Positions 50,441 to 61,248 of a DNA stretch of 64,000 nucleotides are shown here, in pieces. The DNA lies in assembly GCA_030549495.1 (NCBI GenBank), contig JAUIRK010000855.1, forward strand, positions 10,001-74,000. Reading direction: 5' to 3'. A program made the position numbers and the translations under genes. Position 1 is the stretch's first letter. Each line of letters begins with the position of its first letter. This DNA is from Nectonema munidae (lineage: Eukaryota > Nematomorpha > Nectonematoida > Nectonematidae). A model generated the notes under the pieces. It worked only from the letters and a program-made list of their open reading frames with translations. It did no database searches and had not been told where the DNA came from.

Positions 50441-51175
50441 TTAATATGAAATGTCTCGAAAACTATAAGAGATATGCAAAATCTGATTACAGATTCTGAA
50501 ATAGAATGTCCAATTTTACATATATATTTAATTTCATTTAATTAAAAAAAATTTCTAATAAATTTTGGAAAATTTTTTTCACAACTAGTCTAACTTTTTT
50601 GAAAATTTTTGAATTTTTTAAAATTTATTTTTAGAGCTTTTGGGATCATAAAAAGATTAATATATCAAAATATTCCAATTTTAAAGAAAAAATTTCCCAT
50701 TTTGAGTAATTTTGAAAATTAAATAAAAGTGATTTTTAGGTCATTTCCATCACTTTTTCGAACATTTTTGAAAATTTTCAAATTTTGTAAAATTCATTTT
50801 TAGAGCTTTTGGTAGCATGAAAAGGACTAATATATAAAAAAAATTTTTAATTTTACTATAAAAGTACTTATTTTACTACTTTGCAAATTTTTAAAAATTT
50901 CCATTTTTTAATGAACGTCTTATTAGATTTCACTAATAAAACTTTCTAATTATAAGAGATATTCAAATTCTGATTTCAGATTCAGAATCTATGAAAAAAA
51001 TTGAAACCTACAGTACTAATATTGAAACCACTTTTATCCCGCCTGCAATAAGTTTTAAACAAATGGCTGCACCCACAATTTATGTACTCGTCCCGCAAAC
51101 CCACACGCGTGGCCCGTCCCGTGGAAGCCTCTACTGGGAGCAGAATTCGGCTCTTCCTATCAGAAATATGTAAAA
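50441..51175 (+). repeat. stray, diverged units of the subtelomeric satellite
   Basis: Near 50460-50500, 'aactataagagatatgcaaa' and 'atctgattacagattctg', and near 50947-50992, 'aattataagagatattcaaa' and 'ttctgatttcagattcagaa', match the satellite at 4887-15740. The GC-rich end at 51095-51160 ('cccgtcccgtggaagcctct', 'gcagaattcggctctt') recalls the second satellite family. The middle is AT-rich. Confidence 0.7.
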
Positions 51176-51212
51176 ATTAGGCTATAGGGGTAACATCTAA
51201 AATCATAGTAAC

Positions 51213-51218
51213 TTTATT
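51213..51218 (-). promoter_or_regulatory. poly(A) signal for the apyrase gene
   Basis: AATAAA on the - strand about 118 bp after the stop codon of the apyrase. Confidence 0.5.
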
Positions 51219-51335
51219 TATAATTACGATTAAATTTTTTCGAATAAAAAATGTGAATCGTTCTGAGATCAAAAATTAAGAATATACTTGTTTTAAAATT
51301 TCTACACTGAATATAGTCGGAAAGAAAGCGAATGC

Positions 51336-52703
51336 TTAAAGCTTATTCAGAATTACTCCAAGAGCCCACGATACTTTGTACCCATTTACCTTCTTCGCGA
51401 CAAAAATCGTGTCATTGTAAGAAAACTTGAAAATCGTCATCAATAAAATACAGGCATAGGTGGAATCCAAGCAGGAGAAAGTTTTGCTATCTGGCAAAAC
51501 GATGGATGATTTGTCTGTAGTTCCATTGCACATCTTGAGACTTAGGTCGCAATAAATGCCCGCCTTAACTTTGTAAAGAGGCGCCTCGAGGAGAGGATAA
51601 TCCAGAAATTGTTTTAAATCATTTAAAATATGATAAAAATTGGAAATGAGGAAAAATGCGTTATCTTTCGTACTGTGCTGGGATGAGGTTAAATTTGAAG
51701 AGGATTTAGAAGTTAGTTTTCCCTGAGCAGACTTCTGAGAAGAAAAGATTGATTGGGTAGAGGAATAGAGGGATTTATAGCAGGCATTTTTAATAGAAGA
51801 AGATGATGCGTCAGAAGTATTTACCTTTTGACAAGTGGAAATGGTAAAATTGCGTTTTCTGAAGTTCCATTGGCTCGCGTCTCCACAAGTAAAGCAAGGG
51901 CTCTGTATAAAATTTTCGCTATGACTGGTCGTATTGCTAAACATTATCAAATTACCATACCGAACCTCATTTAGTCCTACACCCAAGAAACTTTTGGTGA
52001 AGAGTGATTCGTCGGTTTCCGACAGTTGCAAATCGAAAGAGACGGGTTGGGATTTGGCGTATGTCACTTGCATGGACGCTCCGCCCAAATCAATCGCGCC
52101 ATAAACCCTGTCAGAGTGGAGTAGGAATTTGATTGTGCGCCACGATAAAACGCCTTCTTCAGTCTCCGAAAGCATTCTCACTTGCTCAATTTTGAAGATT
52201 GATTTTCTTTGCAAGTGCTTTTGGATGAGAAGAAACGTTTTGTTTCTCGTGTTTTCCGGAATAAGGCGAAAACCTGCAGTCGCGAGTAACCAAAGAGAAG
52301 AGGTATGCTGTAAATCAGGGTGTCCAAACCGCGGCCCCCGGGCCGCTGCGGCCCCCGCCCCTTCTCCGCCCCGCGTTATAATTAGGTGCTGTAAATGATA
52401 GGGAATCTCTTCTTTGCAAAAGGCAATGAGAGTAGATAGTCTCTTCTGCAACTCTTGAGGATGCTTTGCTAGGGTAGCGAGTCCCGGCTTTGCTTCTTTG
52501 AAGAGCTCCTGCTCAAGGTTGAGTTTAGGCCCATCGCGCACTAATTTGTAGATATGCGCCTTGGTGCTGCTGCTCCCCGCGTCAAGAACAATGAAGTAGA
52601 CGGCTTGTTTCGACGACATTATACTCTTCAATTCTCCACGCCAAATAAAATATAAAAGCAAAGCCAGGATCAGAACACAACTTTTATTGACAGAGAAAGA
52701 CAT
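51336..52703 (-). CDS. ENTPD5-like: ectonucleoside triphosphate diphosphohydrolase, ENTPD5/6 type (GDA1/CD39)
   Basis: Apyrase that hydrolyses nucleoside di- or triphosphates in the secretory pathway or outside the cell. A single exon of 455 codons. Residues 9-22 are a hydrophobic segment (signal anchor or signal peptide). Apyrase conserved regions: ACR1 DAGSSSTKAHIY (41-52), ACR2 LATAGFRL (140-147), ACR3 ETEEGVLSW (180-188, with the catalytic-type Glu), ACR4 GAIDLGGASMQV (202-213), ACR5 VSWALG near the C-terminus. There is no second membrane helix at the C-terminus, and SFLGVGLNEVR fits the ENTPD5/6 type rather than the two-helix CD39 type. Residues 107-133 are an inserted Gly/Ala/Arg-rich segment produced by a hAT-like insertion (52308-52388); without it the protein is 428 residues, a usual ENTPD5 length. 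The start is the ATG before the hydrophobic segment. A poly(A) signal follows. A single exon may mean a retrogene. Confidence 0.92.
   Translation of the reverse strand: MSFSVNKSCVLILALLLYFIWRGELKSIMSSKQAVYFIVLDAGSSSTKAHIYKLVRDGPKLNLEQELFKEAKPGLATLAKHPQELQKRLSTLIAFCKEEIPYHLQHLIITRGGEGAGAAAARGPRFGHPDLQHTSSLWLLATAGFRLIPENTRNKTFLLIQKHLQRKSIFKIEQVRMLSETEEGVLSWRTIKFLLHSDRVYGAIDLGGASMQVTYAKSQPVSFDLQLSETDESLFTKSFLGVGLNEVRYGNLIMFSNTTSHSENFIQSPCFTCGDASQWNFRKRNFTISTCQKVNTSDASSSSIKNACYKSLYSSTQSIFSSQKSAQGKLTSKSSSNLTSSQHSTKDNAFFLISNFYHILNDLKQFLDYPLLEAPLYKVKAGIYCDLSLKMCNGTTDKSSIVLPDSKTFSCLDSTYACILLMTIFKFSYNDTIFVAKKVNGYKVSWALGVILNKL
52316..52388. mobile_element. 73-bp hAT-like MITE inserted in the apyrase coding sequence
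   Basis: CAGGGTGTCCAAACCGCGGC at the left is the head of a common hAT non-autonomous element, followed by CG-rich 'gcggccccc' motifs. The 8-bp target duplication CTGTAAAT flanks it exactly (52308-52315 and 52389-52396). Element plus duplication is 81 bp, so the reading frame of the host gene is kept with no stop. It is far richer in GC than the rest of the gene. The right tip (ATTAGGTG) matches the left poorly, so the element may be internally deleted. Confidence 0.85.
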
Positions 52704-53129
52704 GGAAAAGATTCAGGCAAAGGAAATGGAACTAGATTTATATTGATCCTGAAAATATGAACAAGTTTCTACACACTCATGCACACGTTTACAAATAAGC
52801 TCCTATGCATTAGAGAGATCTCGTTTGTGGCAACAGCGGTTAAACGTGGAGTATGAATATAATTAGCACTTTCTTAGCCCTATTTTGAGACAAGTAAGAT
52901 TTTTCCATAAACAACGCTTAAGGAAATTTACCCATCGGTTTATTTTTGGGAAAAAATAGAACACTATTTCTGGAAAATCAAAATTTTTAAAGAAAGTTTA
53001 CAAAATTAAAAAATTCCCCCAAAAATTCGATAAGCTTATAAATGCTTAATCAGACTGTTTATTTTCCATTATACAATCTGCCCACCTGAACACAATTTTA
53101 ATAAATTGAAAAAACTGTCATTTTTTAAT
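52704..53129. other. upstream region of the apyrase gene
   Basis: AT-rich. The promoter should lie here, but I see no TATA box placed convincingly. Confidence 0.5.
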
Positions 53130-54850
53130 CATTTATAAATATTTTCAGTGTAGCATCTGCTGAATTCAGTGGTGATGTCCAATTTTTATGAAAATCAATC
53201 AAACCTGCGAAAAAATTGATTTTTTTTGTTTGAATTAAAAAACGAAAACCAGCTAAAAATCGATTTTTAAATCCATTTTATTTTTTAAAATATTTTAAAT
53301 AATTTTACTTTTTTATTTAAAAATAAAATAAATTAATTTTATATTTTTTCATATATAATTTTTATCAAATTATTCATATTATTTTTACTTTTAAATAATT
53401 TCTGAAATGTAAGTTTTTTTAGTTTTATTTTTAAAATGTCTTCTTCTAAATCCAAAATTTGGAATTATTTTACAAAACGTGACAAAGATTTTGCAGTTTG
53501 TAATATTTGCAAAAAAAACTTTATAAAATGCTCTGGAGGAACAACATCAAGTATGAAAACACACATTAATAAAGTTCATTTGATAAATATCGAGCAAGCA
53601 GAATCTTCTAAAATTGTTAATCAAAATATCACTGGATTTTTAGTTAAAAAATGAATTGAAGAAGAAATATCTCTGTTGGCTGGCATTGATGGATTGAGTT
53701 TTCATTGCATTGCAAATAGTGAATTCATACAAAAAGCTTAGCTAGCAAATCACATACAATCGCTATAAATATGGTTTTAAGATTTTATGATAAAATAAAG
53801 TCTAATCTTTTTTTTATTTTAAAAATCAAGTAAAAGATGGTGTTCGTTTTTCCATGTGTCTTGACGAATTTTCATCTCTACAAAATAAAAGGTATTTGAC
53901 ACTTAATATTAGTGACAACAAAAGTTTTTGGTGTCTTGGTATGATTTGAATATCAAAATTCAAGAAATTATTTCGAAGAAGTTAGAAGAATTTAATTTGT
54001 GTATAAAAAACATTGTAGCTTGTAATAGATATATGATAATTTCTTGTAAAATCTGTTCAAAATAAATCCTTAAAAAGTTTTTTCTAACACAGACTGCAAA
54101 AAAAAATTTTTGATGGAAGAAGAGCTACCAAGAAAAGATCATCATAGAATGAATAGTAAAATTACATACTGTGAGTAGATGAGCTGTCATATATAAATTA
54201 ATTTTCAACAGATTTGATTGATTTGGTTAAAGAAATAGACATCCCCACTAAAGTTACCTACTTGAAAATTGGTATATATGTGTTATGGTCTTATGCAAAA
54301 CACGCATTCTTTCACATTCCCTCAACAACAATGTTAAAAGTCACTTTCTCTACAATGGCCTATGCAAATAAGTAAATATTTGCATAGGTTCCTATTCTTT
54401 CAGTGGAACACTCACGACTTCCTAGTTAATTGAAACCTGGTAGATCTTCCATTTAGTCAAGATACATTTATTTTGATAACACCTTTTCTTTTCAATTTGT
54501 TTTCAGCTTGCAGAAATTTGTTTTTCTTTCTTCTTAAAAAATTCTTCATTCTCAACACGATTGAAGAAAGTTTTATACGCCAAAATATTTAAAAAAAATG
54601 ATATTTTTAACATATAACGATTTTCTGATAAAATTTTACAGAAATCATTTTTGGAAAGATTCTCAATCATACATCACGAATTCATTGTCACCTACCGATA
54701 TTTTTAACTGTATTAGCCAAAATGGAGTACAGAAATAAAATAATCATAGTCAATTTGGTATAAAAACAGATATTTTATTTAAAATTATGAACTTATATTT
54801 GAAGACAGTTTTAAAGATATTTTAAAAGCCAAAATGCGAAAACTGATTGC
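53130..54850. mobile_element. third, broken copy of the satellite-bearing piggyBac-like element
   Basis: A unit of repeat A lies at 53145-53225 ('gctgaattcagtggtgatgt'). An inverted piece at 54105-54290 matches the area around 20030-20070 and repeat A read backwards. A forward piece at 54415-54850 matches 20530-20900. The parts are rearranged and diverged, and a hAT remnant sits in the middle. No ends remain. Confidence 0.7.
53436..54075 (+). pseudogene. hAT transposase remnant with BED zinc finger
   Basis: The open start of 72 codons is a BED-type zinc finger: WNYFTKRDKDFAVCNICKKN, then CSGGTTSSMKTHINKVH (Cys-x2-Cys and His-x4-His), the DNA-binding N-terminus of hAT transposases, followed by NQNITGFLVKK. 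Downstream, to about 54075, traces of the hAT body can be read in one main frame (LLAGIDGLSFHCIANSEF) but with many stops (the first at 53652) and frameshifts. The hAT dimerisation region is not seen. It is inactive and old. A host BED protein is less likely because the frame decays at once. Confidence 0.75.
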
Positions 54851-55499
54851 AAAAATGAAAAATTTTTTTATGAAGAAAAACTGAAAATTTTTTTTTGGAA
54901 ATTTCATTAATAAATTATTTTTTTTAGAATTTAATTGCTAATGAAGTATTACGTACTTCATAGTAGTAGTATCCTTACGAATTTTATAACTTGATTGCTA
55001 ATGAACTATTTCTGTAGGAATTTTAAATTTTATTGTGATAAATTATTTTTTATTTTAGATTCGACAATAATTTTTGTTTATTTTCAAAATTTCTTTTATT
55101 ATATAAAATTTATTATTTCTGCCCATTTTGGACTAGCGATTCACATTTGAATCAGTAAAAAATATAGCTTTTTGGACCAGCAATTCAAATGTGATACGTT
55201 AAGTTAAATTGATATAAAATTATAATTGATTACAAAAATGTTATGAAAGTTAATTAGTTAGTTTTTTATTTATATTATTTGAAATGTGAAAAAATTAAAA
55301 TTTAGAATCTTTATTAGGAACAAGAACGTGAAGAACGATACAAAATTTTTGGAAACGGCAACGTTTCTTTATCAAGTAAAATAAAGAATAATGTGAGAAA
55401 AGGTGCAGTAAGTGAAAAGCTATGAAGCCAAAGCTAATTTAGCTGGAGGGGAAATGTAGGCAAAGAATGCAAGGAGAATAAAGTAGTTATAACGTGGTG
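54851..55499. other. AT-rich DNA before the Penelope-like element
   Basis: No coding feature. A segment near 55350-55400 may belong to the 3' part of the Penelope-like element. Confidence 0.5.
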
Positions 55500-57600
55500 T
55501 ATATCTGAGGTACTTCGATGTGTAAGTTAATGGAGTTGGGTTCGCGTAGCTTCGAGAAATAAGAGTTGATGAGGAGATGGAGAGGTGCAAAGGATGCGTA
55601 CATCTTCGAAGTTGAAAGAGTGTGTTGGTTTAGTAATGAGGTGTTGAAGCATCATGTTATTGGGGTGTCTGTTTACCTGATCACGGTTCTGCAGTGCTTT
55701 ATTAATTAAAGAGCTACCTGTGTTCGTGGATCCGGGTATGTAAGGTTCTTTCAGTTTCACGAATGTAGGAAGCAGGACAGTCATTACATTTTACTTTGTA
55801 CACACAATTTTTTGTATTCAAAGGATCTCTATTTTCCAAAAAAGTGTGCTTAAAGTTCGAGTGTAGGTAGTTGCGAGGTTTGGGTACTAAATCAATATTA
55901 TAGGGGCGCAACATTTTGGCTAATTTATTGAAATAAAAGGTGTCATAAACATGAGAAAAACGAATTTGTTTTGGCTTGGTAACTAAGTTATGAAAATCTT
56001 TAAAGTATGATTCAATTTGAAAATCATTCTTGGAGGCAAAGCGAGTTTTGCATGAAGAAAGTGATGACTGGATGACGGAATTGGGGTAGTTGTTAGAAGT
56101 AAGCACAGATTTCACCTTGTCAAGCTCTTTTTCTAATTCAGTTGAGTCCGAGGATAGGAAAAGGGAACGAGTGAATAGTGTGTCACATACTGACAGCTTA
56201 TGAGATAAAGGATGAGCAGATAAAAAATCTAAATATCTGTAAGTGTGGGTGGGTAGGTTTGTAAAAAACTTTTGTGTGTAAAAGATTACCTCTTCTGTTA
56301 ATTGTGCAATCGAGAAAGGAAAGAGAATTATTTTCTTCATTCTCTATAGTAAACTTAAGGCATGGGTGAAAGGTATTTAAAGATAGATGGAAAGAATTAA
56401 TTTTATCCTTGTTTATGATGCAAAAGACATCATCAACATATCGTGTATATAGTTTAGGAAAATAGGAAAGAGTAGAGAGAAGAGAATTTTCCAAAGACTC
56501 AAGTAAAATTTGGGCCAAAATTCCACTTATTGGATTGCCCATAGGTTTACCGTGTATTTGCTTATAAATTGTCTTGTCGAAAGTGAAATAACTGTTACTG
56601 CAGATAAGGTTTAAAATTTCTAAAATATCCTTGGGTGTGAGGCTTGTGATTTTTTCTAACTGAGAGTTCATAAGTACATTTTCGAGGGTCTGGAGTGCAT
56701 ATTCAAGTGGAATAGAGGTAAATAGTGACTCTACGTCAAAGCTAACCATAACATCATCTTCATGAAGAGAGAGATCTTTAAGTAAACCAACAAAATCTTG
56801 TGAATTTCTTACGGATAACTTGTTTTGATTGGTAAGATTTGAAAGGACTTTTGATAAATGCTTGCAAAATGAGTAAAAAGGAGAATAAGTATAATTGAGA
56901 ATGGGGCGGAGTGGAACCGCAGCTTTATGTATTTTTGGCAGACCATACAAATAAGGATATATCGAAAAATCAGCATGAAAATTCTTGTATTCTTTAAAAG
57001 AAAGCTTACCTTCTTTATAAAATTTGTATATCATAGAGTTGTATCTTTTTTGTGCGGTACTTAGGGGGTTGGCATTAGAGCGAGAAGTTTTTTGATATGT
57101 GGAAGTGTCCAGAAGTAATGAGTTTATTTTTGAAATATAATCAACAGTGTCAAGAATAACAAAACAATTTCCTTTGTCAGCAGTGCAAATTGTAATGTTC
57201 TCTTTACTCTTTAGTTGCTTGAGAGTTTTTTTGAAACGAGGGGTTAAGTTATTTTTATTATGCGCAATTTTGTTAGGTTGAAGTTTGCAGATGTTAACGG
57301 CTTTTAAACGTATTTCTTCTTTTTCGATTGTCGAAAAGTTTTGGATGCAATTTTCTAGTTTAGCTAGGAAAAACTTGGGATTAAATGATTGAGAAGAAAG
57401 GTTGAATTTAGGGCCTAAGGTTAGTAAATCTTGTTCTTGTTTAGAGAGTGGTGTTAAAGAAAGATTTTATACCCATTTAGACTTGTCAACAATGTGTGAT
57501 GTGCGTTGAGTATCAGTTTTCTTTTGCTGTAAACACCAAAGTTTAGAGTTTTGAGAAGAAGAAACCTTTAGTTTTTTATGTTCAATTGTATCTTTGATGT
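55500..57600 (-). mobile_element. Penelope-like element (reverse transcriptase + GIY-YIG endonuclease)
   Basis: The - strand encodes, from about 57590 down: an N-terminal region with DKGNCFVILDT; the Penelope-type reverse transcriptase with YPYLYGLPKIHK, FDVESLFTSIP, GKPMGNPISG and YTRYVDDVFCI (the YVDD box, near 56440); FLDCTINRR; then the GIY-YIG endonuclease with YKVKCNDCPASYI and RTLHTRIHEHR (near 55720-55800) and a tail to about 55520. Penelope-like elements are relatives of telomerase that move by target-primed reverse transcription. The copy is broken, with about three breaks, but keeps nearly the full coding length, so it is of moderate age. Terminal repeats were not identified. Its 5' side abuts the piggyBac tail at 57622. 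Confidence 0.9.
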
Positions 57601-57621
57601 TTTCTTTGATACGACAAAACA

Positions 57622-57756
57622 GGACATTTTGTGTCGCCGATACCCGATAAAAGAAGATTGCGATGTCGACATTGTCATTCCATGACCCCTACTATTTGTA
57701 TTAAGTGCAATGTTGGAATACATGTGAAATGCTTTATTGAATATCATTCAAATTAA
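57622..57756 (+). pseudogene. piggyBac transposase C-terminal Cys-rich domain, fragment
   Basis: Forty-four codons in one frame, GHFVSPIPDKRRLRCRHCHS, then TICIKCNVGIHVKCFIEYH, ending at TAA. This is the cross-brace zinc domain that closes PGBD4-type piggyBac transposases (Cys-x2-Cys, Cys-x2-Cys, Cys, His). AATAAA follows at 57840. The rest of the transposase is not upstream, where the Penelope-like element lies on the other strand; insertion of that element with loss of the neighbouring DNA would explain it. Confidence 0.75.
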
Positions 57757-60700
57757 TTTACATCTTTTTGCTTCTTTTCTTTTATATTTTTAATAATTGT
57801 AAAAAAAATTTTAATTGTATTTTTTGGTTTTACTGTAGCAAATAAAGTTTTTTACTGATTTCAAATACTTAAATGTCAAAAATATACATGCCTCTAAACA
57901 ACTATTCAGACTACTTGTTTTCTACTGTATTTTTCAAAGTTTAACTTAAAAAATTATATAAGTAGACCTTTTTCACAACCTACTTTTTAATGTTTAAAAG
58001 CGCAACATATATAAATAACATATTTTCAAACAGTTAAGACAAAATGATTATTTTTATATATTGTGCATATGATAAAATTTTTAAGGAATAAACATATTAG
58101 AAAATTTTTTCTTTATGATTTTATATGTAATAGAAAAATAAAAAAGTGTTTTTAACTTTTTAAACTAAAACATAACTAAATCTATACTGAACTAAAAGAG
58201 AAAATATGCATGAACAAGAATTTAATAAAAAAATATTTGAGTTACTTTTACGTGTTACATTTTAATTTGAAAAAAACTATGATGAACAATATTTGTTACA
58301 TTTTAGTCTTATTTTCTAATTATATATTTTCAGTAGTGACCAGCGCATCATATAGGATACGCCTATTTTTGTAGAGTTAAAACTTTGCTCGCTACTTTTT
58401 TTTGTTAGAATATTTTTATTAGAGAACTTTTCATTCGATAAAAAAAATTTAGAGATTTTATCTAGTTTTTCGAACCTCAGTCAAAAGGGATATAATTTAC
58501 TATTCTTAGCTCTGTCAAAAAAGGGTTAATTATCTTTCTTTAGTTCAACGTTAGTTATACTAACTTAAACTAGTTAGTATTTTATTGATAATATTAAAAA
58601 ACCAGGTCATACGAATGATAATTAATTGAATTGTTTTTATTCACGTTTGAATTTTTGGTTTTTTTATACGATTTTTTAATTAAAATTTATTATGATTACA
58701 ATTTAACTAAAATGATATTTACGATTTTCTATAAACTAATTATTGTATGGATATAAGCAATTAAAATATTTGATTGTGTATGGATTGTCCAAAATTAGTT
58801 TTAACAGTTAGTTTGTTGGTTGGTCACATATATGATTAAAATTTTATCATTAGAAAAATATATGGTGATTTAGAAAATATTGACAATTTTTTAATATTTT
58901 GAAAAACTGATCCAAATATAATGATAGTTCCAAAAATTCGAGTGTTTCGAGACGGAATAATATTATTTTTTATAGATTATTGTTGCTGTGTAAAGTATAG
59001 ATAGAACGAAGCAAGTTTAAAATAAAAGATTGGCTGCAACGATCATGACGTTTAACACGTCAAAATGTTACGAGTACGAATTTCAGCATATGAATGCACT
59101 CATTAAACATATTTTTTCCTTCACCTATAATTTCTGGTGTTTTATTCAATTTGGTACTTATTTGAAATAAAATGAGCTCCGTCTATGATATGATATGATA
59201 ACAAGGGGGAGACAACGGTGTAAAAATCATTGCGTTTTTGAAAGGAAATGCGAATAATCGATTTTTAATAATGTCCATCTTTAGAGTGTTAAAAGTAACT
59301 TCATTAAACCTAATTAAAAAAATATTTAAATTAATCTCAAATGTAAATATTTTTTTTTTCATATCTTAGTTTTAGAAGGGTCAAGTTATCACATAAATTT
59401 GGTTAAAAGTAAATCTTCTCAAATATTGGTTTCTAATTATTATATAGGTATATCAAATCTTAAATCTACCAAAATATGAACAGAAAGTTTGATATTTTTT
59501 GATTTTTTAAAGAATATTTTTCGATTATTTGATTACAGAATTTTAATTTGATTATTTGGCAAATATATTAAATAAAATCGTGCAAATTGCAGGTGATAAC
59601 TTTTGTAACATCGTCTCCCCGAATGAGGTATATCAAATCTCATTCTTTCTCATCTAGCAAAATATGAAGAGAAAGTTGAACCTTTTTTAATTTTTGTAAC
59701 ATCGTCTCTCCCAACCAAGTATATTTATATTTATAAATAAATTGATTTTAAAAAGGATTCGCTATTCAATTAAAACGGTTTTAGAATACGATTCCTGCAT
59801 ATATGATATTAATTTGAACTAAAAGGCATACTTTTGAGCATAGTATTTCGTAAGAGGGTAAGTAGCAGCAGTAGCTTTAAAATTTGGGGCAAAATGAAGA
59901 AAGACGAAAATATAAATTTTTCTTTTTCTCTTATACACGTAAAGTAAAGGCCCTGTTTACACTAAGTCTAGAGTTTGCTAATGTAAACAAATTTCACTTC
60001 CCTCTGCGTTTTATTTTGACGTTCGAAGATAATATAGAGAACAAATCATTCAACATAACTATGAAATCTGTTAACTTTTAGTCTAGACACGCAAGAAGTG
60101 TTACAAACCAAAATAACATGATCTTCCATCGTTGCATAAAATGCGTGAAAGTTATGTTGGCAGTATATTTCGCAAAATGTTACACGTTCTGTCTGCACTA
60201 ATACTAATGGTCAAGCTTAATTTGTTTACAGACGATTGTTAGCAAAGAAGAAGCCAGTTTGATGTTTTTGAATAAATATAAGCCGCAACTTCTTTGTGCC
60301 CAAAGGCAAGCGCCGAATGCAGAAATGATCGATTAAAAAAGCCTGAATAATATCTGACATTGGTTTAGTGTTGTAAGAGAAAGATAATGACTATTATCAA
60401 AAATGTAGTTTTTCAGCTTAAATTATTAATTGTTCGAATTGGGCAGATGACGGTAGCATCAGGGTATGTTTTAATGAATTTACTGTCCTCACCAAAAACA
60501 CTGATAGGGCTTCCAAGACCCCAAACAGGCTTTTAAATAAATATGTATAGTACATGTCGGTCTATCTATTTATGGTGTGCGATTTCATATATTTGACACT
60601 TAGTGCGCTTGCAATAAAAATTGCTAAAAAATATTGTCAACTGTTCTAACACTGAGAATGATACAACTTTTAGTTTGATGATACTTTAATCCTTCCTCAT

Positions 60701-61248
60701 GATTCACTACAACTTGAGATCATTACAAATAAAATTTTTCCACGCTTTTTAAAAAATAATTCCTTACTCCGTTCTCTTCCTCCTTTTGTTATTTCAAATT
60801 GCAAGCAGCAAACTTTTTTATAAAAAGTATCAAATTTGAATTAACTATAATTGATTATACTCATTAAAATTATGACAGGTTGTCGAACGTGTTATTTCAT
60901 ATACTTTTTCCATTAATGAAAATTTAACTGATATAATTAACGAATAAATTAAAAATTTTAATTAAGATTTATAATGCATATATTGCAAAATATTTTAATT
61001 GCTTTTCGGAAAACTAAATTTCTAAAAATAATAATACCGAAATATGTCTTTCTATGTCTGTTTGAAAAAATATTACCCAATTAATGACATCATAACTTAA
61101 AAGTTATCTTTTTTTTAATTGACATTTTAAAACTAAATATAAAATGTCATTTCTTTTTTTAAATTGAATTATACAAACATTATTCTCTACTACACTTCCA
61201 GCATTATTTTTGGTTAATTTTATCATTGTATGAAGATAACACATCTCA
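57757..61248. other. 3.5 kb of AT-rich DNA without recognisable genes
   Basis: No open frame with a known domain and no RNA gene recognised. A degenerate tandem (59440-59715) and two relatives of the 37765 repeat (59205 inverted; 60770) are the only structure seen. A 65-codon frame at 59884-60081 has no recognisable content. Confidence 0.6.
59440..59715 (+). repeat. degenerate ~170-bp tandem repeat, about two units
   Basis: 'ggtatatcaaatctcattct', 'caaaatatgaagagaaagtt' and 'ttgtaacatcgtctccc' each recur once or twice in diverged form. The 'cgtctcccc' part links it to the family at 37765. Confidence 0.5.

Noticed and set aside
52129-52398. 89-codon frame antisense to the apyrase with a Pro/Ala-rich end
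   Set aside because: It is the other strand of the hAT-like insertion within the apyrase coding sequence.
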